5,258 nt of DNA from an uncultured Rikenellaceae bacterium. Lineage in GTDB: Bacteria; Bacteroidota; Bacteroidia; Bacteroidales; Rikenellaceae. Below the pieces are notes generated by a model. It did no database searches and had not been told where the DNA came from. It saw only the letters and a program-made list of their open reading frames with translations. Shown piece after piece: positions 1 through 5,258 of this stretch (within the stretch, counting starts at the first letter, position 1; each line of letters opens with the position of its first letter). The translations under genes were made by a program, and so were the position numbers. The stretch covers positions 1 to 5,258 of the forward strand of contig CAMQUV010000096.1 in assembly GCA_947037995.1 (NCBI GenBank). Reading direction: 5' to 3'.

Positions 1-1964
1 GCATATTTGTAGTCATTATTAGCCAGCACAAGGTCTGAGCCAGTAATCCGAGCTATATCATTAAATCTGGGCACATATTTCACCGCCACAGTGTTAAGGA
101 ATTTCACTATATCAGAGTACCCTGCCTCTCCTTTAAGGCTTGCATCGGCAAATGGCGATTTGAGCTCTAGGCTATTAAGTTCGGGTGTATTATGCGTAAT
201 CAGGCTAATCCCATCCATCAGCACTGTATCGCGATGGTTAATATAGGTAGCGCTATCCACATTGAATGTCCCCGACAGGTCCTCGAGCGACGAGCCTTGA
301 AATTTAGCCGTCATAGCTGCTTTGAGCGTAGATATAGAGTCTCTTCTATTAAGATTAATAGCTATTAAATCAGCATAAGGGATATTAATTTTAAAATCGA
401 ATTTCGGCAGTTCCCCCTCCGTGAGGTCAAACGTACCGATTGCATCATATTTTAAATTTTCGTCCTCCGATTTAAGCAATCCATCAAAGCGTTTATTGAA
501 GAACTGCCCTTTCATAGTTATCTTCTCATAGTTATAGTTATTCCACCCGAGGCTATCAATTTTGGCATTTGCATTAAAGCTAAAACCTTGCGCCGAGACA
601 TTCCCGTTAACCTTCGCACTAACTGAAATCGAGTCCATACTTTTAATTTCAAGTGCCTGCGCTATATGGAAATTCCGTGTCACAAGGTTGCCGTTAAATT
701 TCACGTTATTAGCCGCAACGGGCACTACTTTAAGTTCGGCTCGTACTTTCCCTTGCTTAGTCTGTACATCACAAAGCGCATCAAATTCGCTAAGCAGCCC
801 ATAGAATCGTCCATTAAGTTTTATTTGTTCGTTATTTCTTAATATTTTATTTATAGAGTTGGGTATTTTCTTAACATTAAGCGCTTGCAATAATTGTTTG
901 GTGGCATTTTCGTCAGTAACGAGGCTATTAACGTTAAGGTCAAAGGTAGCATTTTTGGTATCTGGCAGCGAGGATATAGTAAAATCCCCTTTAATTTTCG
1001 TCCCCAGACACTCCAACATTTTAATTTCGCCGACAAGTCTAGGAATAGGCCCTACGATATGTCCCGAGAACTGCAGAGGGAGCGTATAGGGTATTCTATC
1101 ATTTTTGATAAAGTACGAGATTGTATTGGTCGAGATATTACTATATAGCACATCTACATCAAATGTCACACGATTAACGAAGTCGTTATAGTCCCACCAA
1201 GAGGCATATAGGAAGTTCAGGTGATTAGTTTGAATAATTGTTTGGGGCAATTGTATCCTAGCCTTATCGAATCTTAGTCCTGTTTCGTTAATAGCAAATT
1301 TATCTGTTTCGAGGTGTTGGATAATGAGTCCTGATTTCTCTTTAAGTGCAAGAGATGATATAACGGCCTGTGCGTCATAGTTTTGCACAATTATATCGTG
1401 TGCATTCAGTTTAATGTCCGATAGTTCAATGTCTTTAAAGTTGAGTCCGTTATCTTGCTTAAGTTTTTCGTAATACGAGAGTTTGAATTGGGCATTATTT
1501 AGTTGTGCGCTTAGGCAGGAGAGGTTAAAGTTTGGTCTATTGGTTCTGGGAACATTTGGTTTAAAGTTATCGAACACTTTTTTGGCGTTCATAACGTTAA
1601 GGCTATCTCTGTATAGGAAGACTTTAACCGAGTCGATATTAACTTTCCCGAGTTTAATGGCTCCGGTAATAAAATTAACGCCAACAATTTTGGCATCTAG
1701 TTTCCCAACAAAAATCATTGTATCACCTTTATGGTCTTGAATAATAACATTTTGCAGTTCTGCTCTATTAAAAAGGGTCAGATTAATCTTCCCCACTTCA
1801 AATTTCACACCTGCTTTTTCTGTAAGCATTTGTGTAGCAGAGTTGGTAGCCCAAGATTGAACGGCGTCAATTTGCAGCAGAAGTGTCATAAGTATAGGAA
1901 TCCCAACTATTAAAATAATGGCACTAGAAATTATAAAAGATATGTATTTGGCGACTTTTTTCAT
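1..1964 (-). CDS. tamB: TamB/AsmA-like (DUF490-type) envelope translocation protein, N-terminal 654 residues, 3' end outside window
   Basis: Reading the minus strand from the ATG at 1964-1962 gives 654 codons with no stop up to the left edge, so the gene is partial at its C-terminus. The protein starts MKKVAKYISF, followed by a single hydrophobic segment at about residues 8-30 (ISFIISSAIILIVGIPILM), an uncleaved inner-membrane signal anchor. The rest is periplasmic in character: alternating polar and hydrophobic beta-strand sequence with no enzyme motif. A short motif, (I/V/M)DS or RDS followed by hydrophobic residues, recurs near 110, 119, 443, 469, 541 and 569, as expected for stacked beta repeats. 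Proteins of this family form long lipid-carrying or assembly grooves between the membranes, and in Bacteroidota they commonly exceed 1,400 residues, so less than half may be present. The family call rests on architecture, length and its divergent position beside tsaD, a layout I recall from Bacteroidales genomes. A different AsmA-like family member is the main alternative. Confidence 0.83.
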   Translation of the reverse strand, partial: MKKVAKYISFIISSAIILIVGIPILMTLLLQIDAVQSWATNSATQMLTEKAGVKFEVGKINLTLFNRAELQNVIIQDHKGDTMIFVGKLDAKIVGVNFITGAIKLGKVNIDSVKVFLYRDSLNVMNAKKVFDNFKPNVPRTNRPNFNLSCLSAQLNNAQFKLSYYEKLKQDNGLNFKDIELSDIKLNAHDIIVQNYDAQAVISSLALKEKSGLIIQHLETDKFAINETGLRFDKARIQLPQTIIQTNHLNFLYASWWDYNDFVNRVTFDVDVLYSNISTNTISYFIKNDRIPYTLPLQFSGHIVGPIPRLVGEIKMLECLGTKIKGDFTISSLPDTKNATFDLNVNSLVTDENATKQLLQALNVKKIPNSINKILRNNEQIKLNGRFYGLLSEFDALCDVQTKQGKVRAELKVVPVAANNVKFNGNLVTRNFHIAQALEIKSMDSISVSAKVNGNVSAQGFSFNANAKIDSLGWNNYNYEKITMKGQFFNKRFDGLLKSEDENLKYDAIGTFDLTEGELPKFDFKINIPYADLIAINLNRRDSISTLKAAMTAKFQGSSLEDLSGTFNVDSATYINHRDTVLMDGISLITHNTPELNSLELKSPFADASLKGEAGYSDIVKFLNTVAVKYVPRFNDIARITGSDLVLANNDYKY

Positions 1965-1972
1965 TATATTTG
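1965..1972 (+). promoter_or_regulatory. Candidate -7 promoter element for tsaD
   Basis: TATATTTG matches the Bacteroidota -7 consensus TAnnTTTG and lies 64 bases upstream of the tsaD ATG. Transcription would start near 1979 and the leader would be about 58 bases. The -33 element is weak: the nearest TTTG (1947-1950) is only 14 bases upstream, shorter than the usual 19-21 or so. The element abuts the start codon of the divergent tamB-like gene. Confidence 0.4.
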
Positions 1973-1983
1973 CAACCCAGAGG

Positions 1984-2001
1984 CCCGCATCAAAAAGCGG
2001 G
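1984..2001. other. Small GC-rich hairpin in the shared divergent leader region
   Basis: CCCGC (1984-1988) and GCGGG (1997-2001) are perfect inverted arms around an eight-base loop, ATCAAAAA. It is the only GC-rich patch in an otherwise AT-rich 72-base spacer. It falls between the two candidate transcription starts, so both divergent transcripts would carry it near their 5' ends. No T-run follows on either strand, so it is not a good intrinsic terminator. A 5'-end stabilising stem or a repressor site are possible; a five-pair stem could also be chance. Confidence 0.4.
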
Positions 2002-2018
2002 AAAAGGATTATAGGATA

Positions 2019-2049
2019 CAAAATTAACTATTATTTATGAAAATCACAA
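2019..2049 (-). promoter_or_regulatory. Candidate Bacteroidota-type promoter for the tamB-like gene
   Basis: On the minus strand, TAATTTTG (2026-2019) matches the Bacteroidota -7 consensus TAnnTTTG. A TTG at 2049-2047 lies 20 bases upstream, an acceptable position for the -33 element. Transcription would begin near 2012, giving a leader of roughly 48 bases before the ATG at 1964. The -33 part overlaps the first codons of tsaD. The call rests on motif and spacing only. Confidence 0.5.
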
Positions 2050-3080
2050 TATTAGCAATAGAAAGCTCGTGCGACGATACATCGGCGGCCGTAATCAGCG
2101 GGGGTAAACTCCTGTCGAATGTCATAGCATCGCAAGCGGTACACACTACTTACGGCGGCGTCATCCCCGAATTGGCAAGTCGCGCCCACGGTCAAAATAT
2201 AGTACCCGTGGTCGATACGGCACTCAAAGATGCAGGCAAAACTCTAAGTGAGATAGATGCCATCGCCTTCACACGTGGCCCGGGGCTTATGGGCTCACTT
2301 TTGGTTGGTGTGTCGTTTGCCAAAGCACTCTCTATCGCAACCAATACGCCACTTATCGAGGTAAACCACCTGCAAGGGCATATCCTTTCGCACTTTGTCG
2401 AACTCCCAGGCGAACCACGCCCGATGCCCAAATTTCCATTTATATGCCTGCTCGTTTCGGGCGGACATACACAAATTGTACTGGTCAAGGACTACTTTGA
2501 TATGGAAATCGTTGGAACAACAATCGACGATGCCGCAGGCGAAGCGTTCGATAAATGCGCCAAAGTTATGGGTCTAGGATACCCCGGCGGACCACTTGTC
2601 GACAAACTAGCCAAAGAGGGAAACCCAAAAGCACTAAAATTTGCACGTCCTCAAGTCGACGAACTCAACTATAGTTTTTCAGGGCTCAAAACGTCGTTCC
2701 TCTACACCCTGCGCGATATTGTCAAAGAAGAGCCCGATTTTATCGAACAAAACAAACAGGATATCTGCGCCTCGCTACAATATACAATTGTCGAGATTCT
2801 AATGAATAAACTTATCAAGGCGGCAAAAAAATACGAAATCACCGAAATAGCAATCGCTGGTGGGGTCTCGGCCAACTCAGGGCTCAGAGACGCTATCACT
2901 GCCGAGGGCGAAAAACGAGACTGGAATACATACCTTCCACCCTTTAAACTTACTACCGACAATGCCGCTATGATTGGAATCGCTGGCTACTATAAATACC
3001 CTAGCGAAGAGTTCGCACCACTCGATATCGCCCCTATTACACGCATCGAAGTTGCCGCGCCAAATACCAAAAATGAATAA
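2037..3080 (+). CDS. tsaD: tRNA N6-adenosine threonylcarbamoyltransferase TsaD
   Basis: This 347-residue protein is full length for TsaD (E. coli about 337). TsaD transfers the threonylcarbamoyl group of threonylcarbamoyl-AMP to A37 of ANN-decoding tRNAs, working with TsaB and TsaE in the cytoplasm; TsaC makes the donor. The N-terminus MKITILAIESSCDDTS is the typical ASKHA-fold start and fixes the ATG at 2037. The metal-binding HLQGH gives His111 and His115, and Asp308 in TTDNAAMIG is the third expected ligand. SGGHTQ (141-146), DDAAGEAFDK (164-173), GYPGG (181-185), NYSFSGLKTS (211-220) and GGVSAN (275-280) are the nucleotide and substrate-binding signatures, all intact. No Shine-Dalgarno site is visible; the leader just before the start is AT-rich. 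It is the first gene of a probable operon and diverges from the tamB-like gene. Nothing suggests loss of activity. Confidence 0.98.
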   Translation: MKITILAIESSCDDTSAAVISGGKLLSNVIASQAVHTTYGGVIPELASRAHGQNIVPVVDTALKDAGKTLSEIDAIAFTRGPGLMGSLLVGVSFAKALSIATNTPLIEVNHLQGHILSHFVELPGEPRPMPKFPFICLLVSGGHTQIVLVKDYFDMEIVGTTIDDAAGEAFDKCAKVMGLGYPGGPLVDKLAKEGNPKALKFARPQVDELNYSFSGLKTSFLYTLRDIVKEEPDFIEQNKQDICASLQYTIVEILMNKLIKAAKKYEITEIAIAGGVSANSGLRDAITAEGEKRDWNTYLPPFKLTTDNAAMIGIAGYYKYPSEEFAPLDIAPITRIEVAAPNTKNE

Positions 3081-3558
3081 TAATACAGCCAAAATAAACA
3101 CCGTAGTGGAACGCTCAGATGAAAATATAATAGATGGGAATGTAATGGATGATAGAATTATTAAATTCATACGCAAACACCATTTACTTACTCTCGCTAC
3201 ATCCGAAAATAACATCCCTTGGTGCGCAAGTGCGTTTTACGCATTCGACAAGGGGCACAATCGGCTAATTATTTCATCTAAAAACCAGACCAAACACGCA
3301 ACCCAAGCAAGCCAAAACCAATACGTAGCCTGCTCCATTGCCCTCGAGACCAAAATTATTGGCAAACTCCAGGGGATACAAATTTCGGGCACAATCCAAC
3401 AGAGCGAAAGCCCGGCGGACAAAGCCACGTATCTCAAAAAATTCCCCTACGCCGCGCCGTTCCTCGAACCGCTCTGGGCAATACAAATCACACACGCCAA
3501 ATTCACTGACAACACATTGGGCTTCGGCAAAAAACTAACGTTCAACGCAACAGAATAA
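3073..3558 (+). CDS. yhbP: UPF0306/YhbP-like FMN-binding split-barrel protein
   Basis: The protein is 161 residues from the ATG at 3073. The C-terminal FTDNTLGFGKKL (144-155) is nearly identical to the end of E. coli YhbP, and the PWCASAFYAFD (49-59) and TKHA (73-76) segments correspond to its LWCANAFYLFD and TRHA. YhbP belongs to the pyridoxamine 5'-phosphate oxidase-like split-barrel superfamily, so flavin binding is likely, but the substrate and role are unknown and no PdxH activity should be assumed. The start is uncertain. The ATG at 3073 overlaps the end of tsaD by eight bases, follows an A-rich stretch and would allow translational coupling. A second in-frame ATG at 3145 gives MDDRIIKF and 137 residues, which aligns better with the E. 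coli N-terminus (METLIAIS, 147 residues). The 24 extra residues are hydrophilic and match nothing I know. No TAnnTTTG promoter is visible just upstream, so co-transcription with tsaD is likely. Confidence 0.88.
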   Translation: MNNNTAKINTVVERSDENIIDGNVMDDRIIKFIRKHHLLTLATSENNIPWCASAFYAFDKGHNRLIISSKNQTKHATQASQNQYVACSIALETKIIGKLQGIQISGTIQQSESPADKATYLKKFPYAAPFLEPLWAIQITHAKFTDNTLGFGKKLTFNATE

Positions 3559-3572
3559 AACACATTTCAAAG

Positions 3573-5258
3573 ATGAAAAACAACGATAAAATAAGATGGC
3601 AAGTAGAGCAATTCGACGATATTAAAATACTCCAATATCGTGTACCCAACTTTGAAAACCTGTCGCTCAATCAAAAGACGCTGGTCTATTTCTTGGTGCA
3701 AGCAGCTCTATCGGGTCGTGACATTCTCTTCGACCAACATTTCAGTCTGAACCTTCAAATCCGCAAGACTCTCGAAGCAATTTACCAACACAATACACTC
3801 GAGCCAAGCGAGGAGTATGATGGTTTTGTGATATATCTCAAAAAAGTTTGGTTCGCAAGCGGCATCCACCACCACTACTCTAACGATAAATTCGTGCCCG
3901 ATTTCTCGCCCGAGTTTTTCGACAAATTGATAGCAAACACACCATCCGACAAACTCCCTGCGAGAGAGGATATTGCCCTAATTCGCAAAGCTATTTTCGA
4001 GGTGACCTACTGCCCAAAACGACTTACTCAAGACACCACAAATGATTTGATTACAAATTCGGCAGTTAATTTCTACGAGAATTTAACACAAAAAGAGGTC
4101 GAAGATTTCTACAACAAAATGGGTAACCCATCAGACAATCAACCCATTTCGTACGGACTAAACTCCAAACTAGTCAAAGAAAATGGCACGATAAAAGAGC
4201 TGACCTATAAGACCGACGGGCTCTACGGCGCCGCGATAAAAGAGATAGTCAAATGGCTCACCAAAGCAGCCGATTTCGCCGAAAACGAGCAGCAAAAACA
4301 AACGATTGAACATCTGATTGAGTTTTACAACAGTGGCGAGCTGAAGACTTTCGACAGATATAGTATTAGCTGGGTGTTAGACACAGCCTCGCAAGTCGAT
4401 TTCGTAAACGGATTTATCGAAAACTACACCGACCCAATGGGGCTAAAAGCCACGTGGGAATCGATAGTGAATTTCAAGGATATAGAGGCCACCAAACGCA
4501 CCGAAACTCTCTCGAGCAACGCCCAATGGTTCGAGGATAACTCACCAGTTGCTACGGAGTTCAAAAAACCAGTAGTAAAGGGTGTTTCGGCCAAAGTTAT
4601 CACCGCGGCAATCGTTACAGGCGACTGCTATCCTGCAGCCCCGATAGGCATTAATTTACCTAATGCCGATTGGATTCGCCGCGACCACGGCAGCAAATCT
4701 GTCACGATTGGTAATTTCACCCACTCTTACGAGATGGCGGCACAGGGAAGCGGTTTTGCGGCCGAGTTTCACACAATTGAGATACAAGATTTATTACGCA
4801 ACTATGGTGCCGCGGCAAAGGATGTAGCCATAGATTTACACGAATGTTTGGGACACGGCAGCGGTCAATTATCGAGTGGAGTGAAAGGCGACGAGCTCAA
4901 AAATTACGGGTCGGCACTCGAGGAGACACGCGCCGAGCTGTTCGCGCTTTATTATATCACCGACCCTAAGATGGTCACTCTCAACATCCTACCATCGCTC
5001 GAAAGTGGCAAAGCCGAATACAATTCGTTCATTTTCAATGCAATAATGGGTCAACTCACACGCATCAAACTGGGCGAAACAATCCAGCAAGCCCATATGC
5101 GCAGCCGTCAATTGATAGGGCTTTGGGCACGAGATTTGGGAGCAAAAGACAATATCATTCAAATCTCGCAGAGCGAAGGCAAGACATATATACAGATTAA
5201 TGATTATGGCAAATTGCGTATAATTTTCGGACAGATGTTGGCAGAAATCCAACGAATC
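3573..5258 (+). CDS. Dipeptidyl peptidase III (M49 family zinc metallopeptidase), C-terminus outside window
   Basis: An open frame of 562 codons runs to the right edge without a stop. M49 enzymes cut dipeptides from the N-termini of oligopeptides. The zinc motif HECLGH is at 423-428 (His423, catalytic Glu424, His428), and EETRAE at 450-455 supplies the third ligand, Glu451. The 23-residue step from the second His to the Glu equals that in the Bacteroides thetaiotaomicron enzyme as I recall it (His453, Glu476). Other family landmarks are GIHHHYS (97-103), VNGFIENYTDPMG (278-290), the substrate-binding GINLPNADWIR (359-369) and VTIGN (377-381). Cys in the zinc motif is typical of the bacterial branch; the human enzyme has HELLGH. 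Bacteroides homologues are about 675 residues, so roughly 100 are missing here. The start MKNNDKIRWQ carries no signal peptide or lipobox, so the protein should be cytoplasmic, whereas I recall the B. thetaiotaomicron form having an N-terminal leader. Only 14 bases separate it from the YhbP-like gene, and no promoter is visible between them. Confidence 0.96.
   Translation, partial: MKNNDKIRWQVEQFDDIKILQYRVPNFENLSLNQKTLVYFLVQAALSGRDILFDQHFSLNLQIRKTLEAIYQHNTLEPSEEYDGFVIYLKKVWFASGIHHHYSNDKFVPDFSPEFFDKLIANTPSDKLPAREDIALIRKAIFEVTYCPKRLTQDTTNDLITNSAVNFYENLTQKEVEDFYNKMGNPSDNQPISYGLNSKLVKENGTIKELTYKTDGLYGAAIKEIVKWLTKAADFAENEQQKQTIEHLIEFYNSGELKTFDRYSISWVLDTASQVDFVNGFIENYTDPMGLKATWESIVNFKDIEATKRTETLSSNAQWFEDNSPVATEFKKPVVKGVSAKVITAAIVTGDCYPAAPIGINLPNADWIRRDHGSKSVTIGNFTHSYEMAAQGSGFAAEFHTIEIQDLLRNYGAAAKDVAIDLHECLGHGSGQLSSGVKGDELKNYGSALEETRAELFALYYITDPKMVTLNILPSLESGKAEYNSFIFNAIMGQLTRIKLGETIQQAHMRSRQLIGLWARDLGAKDNIIQISQSEGKTYIQINDYGKLRIIFGQMLAEIQRI

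Noticed and set aside
562..1913. Several plus-strand open frames of 60-85 codons opposite the tamB-like gene (for example at 562-804, 894-1148, 1483-1740)
   Set aside because: They lie entirely antisense to a continuous 654-codon frame with clear protein character, overlap one another in different frames, and resemble no known protein. They are frame shadows.
1984..2001. The hairpin as an intrinsic terminator
   Set aside because: The stem has only five pairs, no T-run follows on either strand, and it lies upstream of both genes rather than after one.
2192..2962. Minus-strand open frames inside tsaD (2192-2488, 2702-2962)
   Set aside because: Every conserved TsaD motif is intact in the plus-strand frame. 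The antisense translations look like the complement of that coding sequence.
2974..3072. Longer version of the YhbP-like gene starting at the ATG at 2974
   Set aside because: It would overlap tsaD by over 100 bases within the conserved TsaD C-terminus, and the extra residues match nothing in the family.
3073..3147. Using third-position base composition to settle the YhbP-like start
   Set aside because: Codons before the Met at 3145 have about a quarter G/C at the third position, but the first twenty or so codons after it are almost as low (about 30 percent), so composition does not discriminate.
4989..5252. Minus-strand frame of 87 codons inside the DPP III gene
   Set aside because: The plus-strand frame is open across the whole region and continuous with the M49 catalytic domain; the antisense frame shows no recognisable feature.

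Overview
The window reads as ordinary chromosomal core sequence from a member of the Bacteroidota, most likely Bacteroidales. Three things point there. The short intergenic region holds matches to the Bacteroidota -7 promoter element TAnnTTTG. No clear Shine-Dalgarno sites precede the starts; A-rich leaders are seen instead. The gene content also fits: a large TamB/AsmA-like protein divergent from tsaD, and a dipeptidyl peptidase III of the bacterial HECLGH type. I cannot name a genus from the sequence alone.

Layout. Bases 1-1964 (minus strand) are one uninterrupted reading frame of 654 codons, the N-terminal part of a TamB-like envelope protein whose 3' end lies beyond the left edge. A 72-base divergent intergenic region (1965-2036) follows, with a candidate promoter for each direction and a small hairpin between them. 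On the plus strand, three genes are packed as a probable operon: tsaD (2037-3080), a UPF0306/YhbP-like split-barrel protein (about 3073-3558, start uncertain), and an M49 dipeptidyl peptidase III (3573 to the right edge, C-terminus missing). The junctions are an 8-base overlap (if the upstream start is used) and a 14-base gap.

How the genes relate. TamB-like proteins work in lipid or protein traffic to the outer membrane. TsaD makes the universal t6A37 tRNA modification. The YhbP-like protein probably binds a flavin, but its role is unknown. DPP III removes dipeptides from the N-termini of short peptides. I see no single pathway joining them; the three plus-strand genes look like a housekeeping transcription unit. 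I found no RNA genes, mobile elements, CRISPR arrays or long repeats, and no convincing novel system. The points most worth a second look are the overlapping head-to-head promoters around the hairpin, the alternative starts of the YhbP-like gene, and the lack of an export signal on the DPP III.
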